DNA of 64,000 nt from Streptomyces cellulosae (GTDB taxonomy: Bacteria > Actinomycetota > Actinomycetes > Streptomycetales > Streptomycetaceae), in contig BNBH01000009.1 of assembly GCA_014655195.1 (NCBI GenBank), positions 1 to 64,000 of the forward strand, read 5' to 3'. The position numbers and the translations under genes were made by a program. Under the pieces are notes generated by a model. The model was not told where the DNA came from, searched no databases, and saw only the letters and a program-made list of their open reading frames with translations. Below, piece after piece: positions 20,141 to 31,016 of the stretch (position 1 is its first letter; every line of letters starts with the position of its first letter).

Positions 20141-21634
20141 ATGACGAGCAGCACCGAGACCACCGCCACCACCCCGCAGGTAGCGGTCAACGACATCGGT
20201 AACGAGGAAGCTTTCCTCGCCGCGATCGACGAGACGATCAAGTACTTCAACGACGGCGACATCGTCGACGGCGTCATCGTGAAGGTCGACCGGGACGAGG
20301 TCCTGCTCGACATCGGTTACAAGACCGAAGGTGTCATCCCGAGCCGAGAGCTCTCGATCAAGCACGACGTCGACCCGAACGAGGTCGTCGCCGTCGGCGA
20401 CGAGATCGAGGCCCTGGTCCTCCAGAAGGAGGACAAGGAAGGCCGCCTGATCCTCTCGAAGAAGCGCGCCCAGTACGAGCGTGCCTGGGGCACCATCGAG
20501 AAGATCAAGGAAGAGGACGGCATCGTCACCGGTACCGTCATCGAGGTCGTCAAGGGTGGTCTCATCCTCGACATCGGCCTCCGCGGCTTCCTTCCGGCCT
20601 CCCTGGTCGAGATGCGCCGCGTCCGCGACCTCCAGCCCTACGTGGGCAAGGAGCTCGAGGCGAAGATCATCGAGCTGGACAAGAACCGCAACAACGTGGT
20701 CCTGTCCCGCCGTGCCTGGCTGGAGCAGACCCAGTCCGAGGTCCGCCAGACGTTCCTCACGACCCTCCAGAAGGGTCAGGTCCGTTCCGGCGTCGTCTCC
20801 TCGATCGTCAACTTCGGCGCCTTCGTGGACCTGGGCGGCGTGGACGGTCTCGTCCACGTCTCCGAGCTCTCCTGGAAGCACATCGACCACCCCTCCGAGG
20901 TCGTCGAGGTCGGCCAGGAGGTCACGGTCGAGGTCCTCGACGTCGACATGGACCGCGAGCGCGTCTCCCTGTCGCTGAAGGCGACCCAGGAAGACCCGTG
21001 GCAGCAGTTCGCCCGCACCCACCAGATCGGCCAGGTCGTGCCCGGCAAGGTCACGAAGCTGGTTCCGTTCGGTGCGTTCGTCCGCGTGGACGAGGGCATC
21101 GAGGGTCTGGTCCACATCTCCGAGCTGGCCGAGCGCCACGTGGAGATCCCGGAGCAGGTCGTCCAGGTCAACGACGAGATCTTCGTCAAGGTCATCGACA
21201 TCGACCTCGAGCGCCGTCGCATCAGCCTCTCGCTGAAGCAGGCCAACGAGGCCTTCGGCGCCGACCCGACGGCGGTCGAGTTCGACCCGACCCTGTACGG
21301 CATGGCCGCGTCCTACGACGACCAAGGCAACTACATCTACCCCGAGGGCTTCGACCCCGAGACCAACGACTGGCTCGAGGGCTACGAGAAGCAGCGCGAG
21401 GAGTGGGAGCGCCAGTACGCCGAGGCGCAGGCCCGCTTCGAGCAGCACCAGGCGCAGGTCATCAAGTCCCGCGAGGCGGACGCCCAGGCCGCTGCCGAGG
21501 GTGGCGAGCCCGCCGCTCCGGCCGCGTCCGGCGGCGGTTCGTACTCCTCCGAGGGTGGCGACCAGTCCGGCGCCCTGGCTTCGGACGAGGCGCTGGCCGC
21601 GCTTCGCGAGAAGCTGGCGGGTGGCCAGAGCTGA
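20141..21634 (+). CDS. rpsA: 30S ribosomal protein S1
   Basis: This 497-residue protein helps the 30S subunit bind mRNA. Four S1/OB domains are visible, starting near residues 35 (GDIVDGVIVKVDRDEVLLDI), 120 (GTVIEVVKGGLILDIGLRGF), 205 (GQVRSGVVSSIVNFGAFVDL) and 290 (GQVVPGKVTKLVPFGAFVRV). The tail is acidic and Gln/Ala-rich. Four domains instead of the six of E. coli is normal for actinobacteria. The ATG at 20141 gives the conserved MTSSTETTATTPQVAVNDIG start. Expression is expected to be high: strong promoter, structured leader, strong terminator. Confidence 0.97.
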   Translation: MTSSTETTATTPQVAVNDIGNEEAFLAAIDETIKYFNDGDIVDGVIVKVDRDEVLLDIGYKTEGVIPSRELSIKHDVDPNEVVAVGDEIEALVLQKEDKEGRLILSKKRAQYERAWGTIEKIKEEDGIVTGTVIEVVKGGLILDIGLRGFLPASLVEMRRVRDLQPYVGKELEAKIIELDKNRNNVVLSRRAWLEQTQSEVRQTFLTTLQKGQVRSGVVSSIVNFGAFVDLGGVDGLVHVSELSWKHIDHPSEVVEVGQEVTVEVLDVDMDRERVSLSLKATQEDPWQQFARTHQIGQVVPGKVTKLVPFGAFVRVDEGIEGLVHISELAERHVEIPEQVVQVNDEIFVKVIDIDLERRRISLSLKQANEAFGADPTAVEFDPTLYGMAASYDDQGNYIYPEGFDPETNDWLEGYEKQREEWERQYAEAQARFEQHQAQVIKSREADAQAAAEGGEPAAPAASGGGSYSSEGGDQSGALASDEALAALREKLAGGQS

Positions 21635-21664
21635 ACGCTCTCCACTGAGGGTTAGTGGTTGATC

Positions 21665-21698
21665 TGAGGGGTCGCACCTTGCGAGGTGCGGCCCCTCA
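21665..21698 (+). terminator. rpsA terminator
   Basis: TGAGGGGTCGCACCT and AGGTGCGGCCCCTCA form a near-perfect 15-bp hairpin with a 4-nt loop, 31 bp after the rpsA stop. Confidence 0.85.
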
Positions 21699-21869
21699 GG
21701 CGTGCCCCTGGGCGCCTGGGCGGGTGCGTCGTCGGCCGCGGGCCCGGAGGGCTTGTCGCGCAGTTCCCCGCGCCCCGGAGGGGGTTGTCCCGAGGGTGTC
21801 GTCTGCGGTGGGAATGCCTGTGCTTCGTGCCACGTTGTGGTGGGTGAAACACGAGGAGGAGCGGTCACT

Positions 21870-22808
21870 GTGCTTGATCCGCAGGATTTGTACGCCTGGG
21901 AGCCGAAGGGTCTGAACGTCGTCGACACGGCGCTGGCCCAGGAGTCGGCCGGACTTGTCATGCTCTACCACTTCGACGGATACATCGACGCGGGCGAGAC
22001 CGGCGACCAGATCGTCGACCGGCTGCTCGACTCGCTGCCCCACCAGGTCGTCGCCCGGTTCGACCACGACCGGCTCGTCGACTACCGCGCCCGCCGGCCC
22101 CTGCTCACCTTCACGCGCGACCGGTGGACCGACTACGAGGTCCCGGCCATCACCGTGCGGCTCGTCCAGGACGCCACCGGAGCGCCCTTCCTGCTGCTGT
22201 CGGGGCCGGAGCCGGACGTGGAGTGGGAGCGCTTCGCCGCCGCCGTGAAGCAGATCGTGGAGCGCCTTCAGGTGCGCCTGTCGGTGAACTTCCACGGCAT
22301 CCCCATGGGCGTCCCGCACACCCGCCCGGTCGGCCTCACCCCGCACGGCAACCGCACCGACCTCGTCCCGGTCAGCACCAGCGTCTTCGACGAGGCGCAG
22401 GTCCCGGGCAGCGCCGAGGCCCTGGTCGAGCACCGGCTGATGCAGGCCGGGCACGACGTCCTGGGCGTCGCGGCGCACGTGCCGCACTACATCGCCCGCT
22501 CGCCGTACCCGGACGCGGCGCTGACCGCGCTGGAGGCCATCACGGCCGCCACCGGTCTCGTCCTGCCGAGCGTGGCGCACTCCCTGCGCACCGACGCCCA
22601 GCGCACCCAGACCGAGATCGACCGGCAGATCCGCGAGGGCGACGACGAGCTCACCGCCCTCGTCCAGGGCCTCGAGCACCAGTACGACGCCGCGGCGGGC
22701 GCCGCGACCCGGGGCAACATGCTGGCCGAGCCGGTGGACATCCCGTCGGCGGACGAGATCGGCCGCGAGTTCGAGAAGTTCCTGGCCGAGCGGGAGGGCG
22801 ACAACTGA
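21870..22808 (+). CDS. PAC2 family protein (proteasome-assembly-chaperone-like)
   Basis: This cytoplasmic protein has 312 residues and starts with [20 protein letters not shown], typical of actinobacterial PAC2-domain proteins. It contains [37 protein letters not shown] and [15 protein letters not shown]. The fold is related to the eukaryotic proteasome assembly chaperone 2; the bacterial function is not established, though many of these genomes encode a 20S proteasome. The GTG at 21870 has a strong GAGGAGGAG 8 nt upstream. It stands between rpsA and coaE on the same strand. Confidence 0.88.
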   Translation: MLDPQDLYAWEPKGLNVVDTALAQESAGLVMLYHFDGYIDAGETGDQIVDRLLDSLPHQVVARFDHDRLVDYRARRPLLTFTRDRWTDYEVPAITVRLVQDATGAPFLLLSGPEPDVEWERFAAAVKQIVERLQVRLSVNFHGIPMGVPHTRPVGLTPHGNRTDLVPVSTSVFDEAQVPGSAEALVEHRLMQAGHDVLGVAAHVPHYIARSPYPDAALTALEAITAATGLVLPSVAHSLRTDAQRTQTEIDRQIREGDDELTALVQGLEHQYDAAAGAATRGNMLAEPVDIPSADEIGREFEKFLAEREGDN

Positions 22809-22853
22809 CGCCCGCCGGACCGCCGGTCACCGTGGACGCCTAGGCTGCTGCCC

Positions 22854-23465
22854 ATGCTGACAGTGGGCCTGACCGGCGGTATCGGAGCCGGCAAGAGCGA
22901 GGTGTCGCGGCTGCTCGTGGAGCGCGGAGCCGTGCTGATCGACGCCGACCGCATCGCACGCGAGGTCGTGGCACCGGGCACGCCCGGGCTCGCCGCCGTC
23001 GTGGAGGCCTTCGGCGAGGACATCCTCGCCGAGGACGGCAGCCTGGACCGGCCCCGCCTGGGCGCCCTCGTCTTCAACGACCCGGAGAAGCTCGCCACGC
23101 TCAACTCGATCGTGCACCCCCTGGTGGGCGCCCGGTCGCGCGAGCTGGAGGAGGCCGCGCCCGAGGACGCCGTCGTCGTCCACGACGTCCCGCTCCTCAC
23201 CGAGAACGGCCTCGCCCCCCTCTACGACGTCGTGATCGTCGTCGACGCCAGCCCCGAGACCCAGCTCGACCGGCTGGTACGGCTGCGCGGCATGAGCGAG
23301 GAGGACGCCCGGGCCCGCATGGCCGCCCAGGCCACCCGCGAGCAGCGCCGCGCGATCGCCGACATCGTCATCGACAACGACGTGCCCCTCGACGAGCTGG
23401 AACGCCGCGTCAAGGAGGTGTGGGCCGACCTGGTCCGCCGCGCGCGGGAGCGCCGGCCGGAATAG
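22854..23465 (+). CDS. coaE: Dephospho-CoA kinase
   Basis: This 203-residue enzyme phosphorylates dephospho-CoA, the last step of coenzyme A synthesis, in the cytoplasm. The P-loop is [17 protein letters not shown] at the N-terminus, then [13 protein letters not shown] (the CoA-binding Asp), [11 protein letters not shown] and [17 protein letters not shown], the lid region. Length matches the family. The ATG at 22854 lacks a Shine-Dalgarno sequence; a TAGGCT eight bases upstream suggests a leaderless transcript. The gene is 45 bp after the PAC2 gene. Confidence 0.95.
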   Translation: MLTVGLTGGIGAGKSEVSRLLVERGAVLIDADRIAREVVAPGTPGLAAVVEAFGEDILAEDGSLDRPRLGALVFNDPEKLATLNSIVHPLVGARSRELEEAAPEDAVVVHDVPLLTENGLAPLYDVVIVVDASPETQLDRLVRLRGMSEEDARARMAAQATREQRRAIADIVIDNDVPLDELERRVKEVWADLVRRARERRPE

Positions 23466-23515
23466 GGGGCGCCGGGCGAGGCGTTGACGCCTCGGAGTGA
23501 GGGAAGGATTCCGCC

Positions 23516-23896
23516 GTGCCCCAGACCAGTGGTCCGTCCGGACGTACGCCGGAGACGCACGTCATCGACTTCCGCGCCGCCGAGCATCTGCTCGCCTCCC
23601 GCGACCCGCGGGGTGCGGTGAAGCTGCTCGACGGCGTGATCGACGTCCATCCCGAGAACACGGCCGCGCGGCTGCTCCGGGCGCGCGCCTTCTTCGCGGC
23701 GGCCCAGCTGCGCCCCGCCGAGCTGGAGTTCTCGCTCGTCCTGGAACGGGAGCCGGACAACGCCTTCGCCCACTACGCCCTCGCCCGCACCTACGAGCGG
23801 CAGGGCCGCACCCACCCGGCCAAGCGCCACTTCCGCCTCGCGGCGGCGCTGGACCCGAACCCGGAGTACCTGAAGGCCGCGCGCTTCGACGGCTGA
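23516..23896 (+). CDS. Tetratricopeptide-repeat protein
   Basis: This small cytoplasmic protein of 126 residues is made almost entirely of TPR helices: AEHLLASRDPRGAVKLLDGV, NTAARLLRARAFFAAAQLRP and NAFAHYALARTYERQGRT show the usual W-L-G-Y-A-F-A-P spacing over about three repeats. Such proteins are adaptors that bind partner proteins; the partner is unknown. The GTG at 23516 has GGAAGGA upstream. It lies 50 bp after coaE in the same direction and may be co-transcribed with it. Confidence 0.85.
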   Translation: MPQTSGPSGRTPETHVIDFRAAEHLLASRDPRGAVKLLDGVIDVHPENTAARLLRARAFFAAAQLRPAELEFSLVLEREPDNAFAHYALARTYERQGRTHPAKRHFRLAAALDPNPEYLKAARFDG

Positions 23897-23915
23897 GCCG
23901 CGGGCGCGGACGTCC

Positions 23916-24188
23916 TCAACGCCTGTCCGGCGGCTCGTGCGGGGGCTCGTACGGCGGGATGTCGCGGCCCGGCTGGTAGTGCGGGCCCTGGCGGATGTGC
24001 CGGACCACGAACGCCAGGTCCGCCACGACGACCAGGAGCAGCATCCCGCAGGCCAGCGCCCAGCCCGGATACCCGGCGAGCGCGAACCCCACCGTTCCGG
24101 CGACCGTCCAGATCACACCCCAGATGCTCAGCCAGAACCGCACGCGCAGGGGACTCCGCGCGGTCGTCGGTTCACTGCCGGTACGCAT
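23916..24188 (-). CDS. DUF6343 family small membrane protein
   Basis: This 90-residue protein has two predicted membrane helices (FWLSIWGVIWTVAGTVGFAL and ALACGMLLLVVVADLAFVV) and a hydrophilic C-terminal tail rich in Pro and His (QGPHYQPGRDIPPYEPPHE). It resembles small actinobacterial proteins assigned to DUF6343, with no known role. The ATG at 24188 gives a normal head; earlier in-frame starts add Arg/Pro-rich sequence that looks untranslated. It is convergent with the TPR gene, 19 bp away, and divergent from the next methyltransferase. Confidence 0.75.
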   Translation of the reverse strand: MRTGSEPTTARSPLRVRFWLSIWGVIWTVAGTVGFALAGYPGWALACGMLLLVVVADLAFVVRHIRQGPHYQPGRDIPPYEPPHEPPDRR

Positions 24189-24315
24189 CGCGATCACACC
24201 CCGGGGCGGCCGAGCTCTCTCGCGGTCCGGGTGCCCGCCTCGACCCCCTGTCACTCGTTCGGGTGGCATCGGCGGGGAGGGGAACGGACGTGCGGGAGCG
24301 GTCCGTTCGACGGGC

Positions 24316-25008
24316 ATGGAGCAGACGATGCGGGCAGGGTACGAGGGGACGGGACCCGGGGCGATCACCCCGGACGGCTGCGCGGTGGAGTTGTACGCGC
24401 GGCTTCCCGTGGGGGACGAGCCGGACGTGATCGCGGCTGCGGTGCCGGCGGGGGCGCGGATCCTGGAGCTGGGCTGCGGGGTGGGGCGGATGACCCACGC
24501 GCTGCTGGAGCGCGGCTTCGAGGTGACGGCGGTGGACGAGTCCGCCGAGATGCTGGAGCGGGTGCGCGGGGCGCGGACGATACGCGGCCCGATCGAGCGG
24601 CTGGACCTCGGTGAGACGTTCGACGTGGTGCTGCTGGCCTCGTTCCTGGTGCACGCGGGGGACGAAGAGATACGCCGGGGCATGCTGCGCACCTGCGTGC
24701 GGCACCTCGCGGAGGGCGGGTGCGTGCTGATCCAGCGGGAGGGAGCCGACTACCACACGAACGTGCCGCGCGAGCGGACCGACCCGTCGGGCTTCACGGT
24801 GCGGATCGCCTCCGTGGAGCCGGTGGGCGACGGCGTGGACTCGGTGCACGTGGAGTACGTCTTCCCGGACGCGACCTGGACCCAGACGTTCCGCTCCCGC
24901 CCGCTGACCCCGGAGCAGTTCGAGGGAGTACTGGCGGAGACGGGGCTGAGGGTGGACCGGTATCTGACGGAGGACGGGATGTGGGCGAGGGCGGCGCGTA
25001 TGGCGTGA
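24316..25008 (+). CDS. SAM-dependent class I methyltransferase
   Basis: This 230-residue cytoplasmic protein has the SAM-binding motif ILELGCGVGRMTHALLERG at about residues 45-63, motif II VTAVDESAEMLERV and post-I FDVVLLASFLVHAG. It belongs to the small-molecule methyltransferase group; the substrate cannot be told. The ATG at 24316 is preceded by a weak ribosome binding site; a second in-frame ATG at 24328 is also possible. It stands alone, convergent with the S4-domain gene across a repeat-filled spacer. Confidence 0.88.
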   Translation: MEQTMRAGYEGTGPGAITPDGCAVELYARLPVGDEPDVIAAAVPAGARILELGCGVGRMTHALLERGFEVTAVDESAEMLERVRGARTIRGPIERLDLGETFDVVLLASFLVHAGDEEIRRGMLRTCVRHLAEGGCVLIQREGADYHTNVPRERTDPSGFTVRIASVEPVGDGVDSVHVEYVFPDATWTQTFRSRPLTPEQFEGVLAETGLRVDRYLTEDGMWARAARMA

Positions 25009-25109
25009 CCTTGGTCGCGGTCTCTAAGGCGTCGGTGTTCACGCCTCGTCTGCTTGCGGCTGGGGCGTGTATCCCGCTCGGGTGCTGACGGGTCGGGGTG
25101 GGCCCCGGG

Positions 25110-25303
25110 GGCTCGGGTGCTCATGGCTCAGGGGCACCTCCGGCCTCGGTGCTCGCGGCCGAGGGCAGCGTCCCGCCCCGGATGCTCGCGGCCGAGGGGT
25201 GCCTCTGGCTCGGGTGCTCATGGCTCAGGGGCACTCCGGCCTCGGTGCTCGCGGCCGAGGGCAGCGTCCAGCCCCGGATGCCCGCGGCCGAGGGGTGCCT
25301 CCC
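25110..25303. repeat. Tandem duplication, 97-bp unit, with internal sub-repeat
   Basis: Two copies start at 25110 and 25207 with GGCTCGGGTGCTCATGGCTC and differ by a few bases and one deleted C. Within each copy CTCGCGGCCGAGGG is repeated. The array occupies most of the 339-bp convergent spacer 25009-25347, in which I see no gene. Confidence 0.85.
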
Positions 25304-25347
25304 GCCTCAGGTGTCAACGGTCGGGAGGTGCGTCCCGCCTCGGCTGC

Positions 25348-26034
25348 TCACGGCCGAGGCGCGCCCCCCGCCCCCTTGTTCCTGCCCCGGCGTCCGCCCC
25401 CACCGGTCCCGCGGCCGCCCGCGCCACCCGTGTCCCTGCGTCCGCCCGGCGTCGCACTCGGGTCGCCGGCGACGGGCGGGCCCGCGTAGCCGCCGAGCGG
25501 GCCCGGCCCGCCCAGGCCGCCCAGTCCGCGCAGCCGTTCCAGTTCGCGGCGGTCCCGCTTGGTCGGGCGGCCCGCCCCGCGGTCGCGGATGCCGGCGGGG
25601 GCGACGGCCTCGCGCGGCGGGGGCGGCGGCGAGTTGTCGATGTAGCACTGGACGGCTACGGGCGCCCCTACCCGCTTGCGGATCAGCCGCTTCACGACGA
25701 CGACCCGCTCCCGCGTCTCCACACGCACCCGTACCTCGTCGCCTACCCGCACGGAGTGCGACGGCTTCACCCGTTCGCCGTTCACGCGGACGTGCCCGCC
25801 CCGGCAGGCGGCGGCGCCCATGGACCGCGTCTTGACCAGCCGTACCGACCAGATCCAGCTGTCGATCCGTACGGTCTCGCTGTTCTGCGGGCCCGCCGCC
25901 TCGGCGGCGGCCACCGCGGCGGCGACCTTCGGGTCCACGGCCTCGGGTGTGGCCCCCGCGGGAGCGGTCGCCGCGCCCTCGGCGCCTTCGTCCGCCCCGG
26001 CCGTCCTGTCGTTCTGCGCACCCTCGGCAACCAT
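25348..26034 (-). CDS. S4-domain RNA-binding protein (Hsp15/HslR-like)
   Basis: This 228-residue protein has an S4 RNA-binding domain at about 55-120 (RIDSWIWSVRLVKTRSMGAA, GHVRVNGERVKPSHSVRVGDE). In E. coli Hsp15 this domain binds stalled 50S subunits. The N-terminal 50 residues are Ala/Glu-rich and the C-terminal 90 residues are Gly/Arg/Pro-rich and probably disordered, which is common in actinobacterial homologues and could add RNA affinity. The ATG at 26034 is used. It is divergent from the uracil-DNA glycosylase gene. Confidence 0.85.
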   Translation of the reverse strand: MVAEGAQNDRTAGADEGAEGAATAPAGATPEAVDPKVAAAVAAAEAAGPQNSETVRIDSWIWSVRLVKTRSMGAAACRGGHVRVNGERVKPSHSVRVGDEVRVRVETRERVVVVKRLIRKRVGAPVAVQCYIDNSPPPPPREAVAPAGIRDRGAGRPTKRDRRELERLRGLGGLGGPGPLGGYAGPPVAGDPSATPGGRRDTGGAGGRGTGGGGRRGRNKGAGGAPRP

Positions 26035-26103
26035 GCTCCCGACCTTAGCCCGCCCGGCCCGCCGACCGGACGCGGATACAGGCGGGCAGGATCCGCGCCC
26101 GGG

Positions 26104-26125
26104 TGTCGTACCGGACGCCTACCGT
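26104..26125 (+). promoter_or_regulatory. Candidate damage-type promoter for uracil-DNA glycosylase
   Basis: TGTCGTAC (26104-26111), 8 bp, then TACCGT (26120-26125). The TGTCR core, N8 and TAnnnT agree with the RecA-independent damage promoter; the less conserved GTG is replaced by TAC. The start codon lies 7 bp after the -10, implying a leaderless mRNA. Confidence 0.5.
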
Positions 26126-26132
26126 GGGAGTC

Positions 26133-26846
26133 ATGGATCCCCAAGGCCTCGCCCGGCTCGACCGGCGTATCGCCGGCTGCCGTGCCTGCCCGCGCCTGGT
26201 CGCCTGGCGCGAGGAGGTCGCCCGTACCAAGCGGGCCGCGTTCGCGGACTGGACGTACTGGGGGAGGCCGGTGCCCGGGTTCGGGCCGCCCGACGCGCGG
26301 CTGCTGGTCATCGGTCTCGCGCCCGCCGCGCACGGCGGCAACCGCACCGGCCGGATGTTCACCGGCGACCGCTCCGGCGACGTGCTGTACCAGGCGCTGT
26401 ACGACGTGGGCCTGGCCTCCCAGCCGACCTCCACGCACGCCGACGACGGCCTGGAGCTGTACGGGGTCCGTGTCACCGCGCCCGTGCACTGCGCCCCGCC
26501 CGCCAACAAGCCCACCCCGGCCGAACGGGACGCCTGCCGGCCCTGGCTGGTGCAGGAGCTGCGGCTGCTGCGGCCCACGGTCCGCGCGGCCGTCGTCCTC
26601 GGCGCGTTCGGCTGGCAGGCGGCGCTGCCCGCGTTCGCCGAGGCCGGCTGGACCGTGCCCCGCCCGCGGCCCGTCTTCGGGCACGGCGCCCATGTCGAGA
26701 TGGACGCCGCCGACGGTCCGCCGCTCGGCCTCTACGGCTGCTTCCACGTCAGCCAGCGCAACACCTTCACCGGCAAGCTCACCCCCGAGATGCTCCGGGA
26801 CGTCCTGCGCACGGCGGCCACGGCAGCCGGACTGCAGCCGCCGTAA
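26133..26846 (+). CDS. udgB: Family 5 (UDGb) uracil-DNA glycosylase
   Basis: This 237-residue enzyme removes uracil and related deaminated bases from DNA. The N-terminal cysteine pair CRACPR (Cys17 and Cys20) together with later Cys in VHCAPP and GCFHVSQ can hold the 4Fe-4S cluster of families 4 and 5. Motif A is GLAPAAHGGNRTGRMFTGD and motif B HVSQRNTFTGKL, which place it in the UDGb group rather than the classic Ung. The ATG at 26133 fits a leaderless start from the upstream TACCGT box; an earlier GTG would overlap that promoter. Confidence 0.9.
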   Translation: MDPQGLARLDRRIAGCRACPRLVAWREEVARTKRAAFADWTYWGRPVPGFGPPDARLLVIGLAPAAHGGNRTGRMFTGDRSGDVLYQALYDVGLASQPTSTHADDGLELYGVRVTAPVHCAPPANKPTPAERDACRPWLVQELRLLRPTVRAAVVLGAFGWQAALPAFAEAGWTVPRPRPVFGHGAHVEMDAADGPPLGLYGCFHVSQRNTFTGKLTPEMLRDVLRTAATAAGLQPP

Positions 26847-26887
26847 TAGGGATGAGCGGGCCCGCCCGGCGGGGATACGGTGCCCCG

Positions 26888-27865
26888 ATGGGCAGGTATC
26901 CGGAGATCGAACCGTACGACCACGGCATGCTCGACGTCGGGGACGGCAATCACCTCTACTGGGAAACCTGCGGCAACCCGCACGGCAAGCCCGCGGTGGT
27001 GCTGCACGGCGGACCCGGCTCCGGCGCGGGCGCCGGACTGCGGCGCTACTTCGACCCGGACGCGTACCGGATCGTCCTGTTCGACCAGCGGGGCGCGGGA
27101 CGGTCACGGCCGTCGGCCGCCGACCCCGCCACCGACATGAGCGTCAACACGGCGCCCCACCTCATGGCCGACCTGGAACGGCTCCGCGCGCACCTGGGCA
27201 TCGAGCGCTGGCTCGTGTGGGGCGTGTCCTTCGGCTCGGCCCTGGGCCTGCGGTACGCCCAGACACACCCCGGCGTGGTGGCCGAGCTGGTGCTGACGGG
27301 CGTGGCCACCGGCTCGCCCGCGGAGGTCGACCTGCTGACGCGGGGCCTCGGCCGGATCTTCCCGGATGCCCACGATCGGTTCCTCGCCGAACTGGCCGAG
27401 GACGAGCGCGACGGCAACCTGGCCGCCGCGTACAACCGCCTGCTGGAATCACCCGACCCCGAGGTCAGGGCCCGCGCGGCGCAGGCGTGGACGGACTGGG
27501 AGACGGCGATCATCCCCGCCCCGCCCGGTTCCGTCGAACGGTTCCGCGACCCGGAGTTCCGCTACGGCTTCGCCCGTACCGTCACCCATTACTGGGGCAA
27601 CGACCACTTCTTCGGCGACTTCCCCGGCGACGGGGGAGAGGAGGGCGTCGTCCTGCGCGACGCACACCTCCTGAAGGACGTGCCCGGCACCCTGGTCCAG
27701 GGCAGCCTCGACCTCGGCAACCTCCTCGGCATCGTCTGGCGGCTGCACCACGCCTGGCCGGGCAGCGAGCTGGTGGTCGTCGACGACGCCGGACACGACG
27801 CGGGCGCCGTCGGGGACGACGCCCTGGTGGCGGCGACGGACCGGTACGCCCGCCGCCGCCCCTGA
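26888..27865 (+). CDS. pip: Proline iminopeptidase (prolyl aminopeptidase)
   Basis: This cytoplasmic alpha/beta-hydrolase of 325 residues releases N-terminal proline from peptides. It starts YPEIEPYDHGMLDVGDGNHL, the typical Pip start, with the oxyanion segment VVLHGGPGSGAGAGLRRYFD, FDQRGAGRS and nucleophile elbow GVSFGSALG. Most Pip proteins have GGSWGSTL there, so this is a divergent member. Catalytic His is probably in DDAGHDAG. The Asp region reads VQGSLDLGNLLG where the family has GRYD; this variation makes the substrate less certain. The ATG at 26888 follows a TACGGT box, suggesting a leaderless mRNA. Confidence 0.85.
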   Translation: MGRYPEIEPYDHGMLDVGDGNHLYWETCGNPHGKPAVVLHGGPGSGAGAGLRRYFDPDAYRIVLFDQRGAGRSRPSAADPATDMSVNTAPHLMADLERLRAHLGIERWLVWGVSFGSALGLRYAQTHPGVVAELVLTGVATGSPAEVDLLTRGLGRIFPDAHDRFLAELAEDERDGNLAAAYNRLLESPDPEVRARAAQAWTDWETAIIPAPPGSVERFRDPEFRYGFARTVTHYWGNDHFFGDFPGDGGEEGVVLRDAHLLKDVPGTLVQGSLDLGNLLGIVWRLHHAWPGSELVVVDDAGHDAGAVGDDALVAATDRYARRRP

Positions 27866-27888
27866 GGACAGCGGTTCCTGCGGCGGTC

Positions 27889-29025
<1,137 letters not shown>

Positions 29026-29246
29026 GGTGCGATCTCCGTTCGGTTGGTGTTCTGCGTGGTGCGCAGTGACGCCCCTCCCGATGGCCCGCGTGACCGATAT
29101 CTCATGATTCTCCGGTCTTGTGGACGGAGCAAGCCGGTAACATCCGACGAATATCGTGCGACGTCCGCCCCGCTCCCGGAGGCGCCGCACGCCGGCGGTC
29201 AGGACGCCACCCGACACGACACCCGACGAGAGGGGAAGGGCGGAAA

Positions 29247-29438
29247 ATGGCAGCTCAAAGGCTGGGAACACTGCTGGTGGCCGTGCCCGGGCTGTCCGGC
29301 ACCACATACCCCCCGGGCACGACCGTGACGGTCCGCGGCCGCGGCGCGACCGTGGACGCGTTCGTCAACGGCGACTGGCTCCCGCTGTCCTGGTGGGAGT
29401 TCTCCGACGGTCTGCGTGAGGACATCGCCGACCGCTGA
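29247..29438 (+). CDS. Small conserved-looking hypothetical protein (63 residues)
   Basis: The gene has a good ribosome binding site (AGGGGAAGGG) ahead of the ATG at 29247 and normal GC-rich third positions. The 63-residue product (start MAAQRLGTLLVAVPGLSG, end WWEFSDGLREDIADR) is neutral to acidic, without cysteine or membrane segment. I do not recognise a family. The TVTVRGRGATVDAFVNGDWLP portion looks like a small beta-sheet. It lies between the divergent fdhA gene and the convergent glpK gene. Confidence 0.65.
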   Translation: MAAQRLGTLLVAVPGLSGTTYPPGTTVTVRGRGATVDAFVNGDWLPLSWWEFSDGLREDIADR

Positions 29439-29456
29439 CGGTCCACCTCGACGGGC

Positions 29457-30974
<1,518 letters not shown>

Positions 30975-31016
30975 CGCTGAAACCTTTCCTGAGTGACGAC
31001 GGGTCCCGGGGCGGCC

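Noticed and set aside
22825..22846. GGTCACCG-N8-TAGGCT before coaE as a damage promoter
   Set aside because: The essential first T of TGTC is G and the GTG part does not match; kept only as an ordinary -10.
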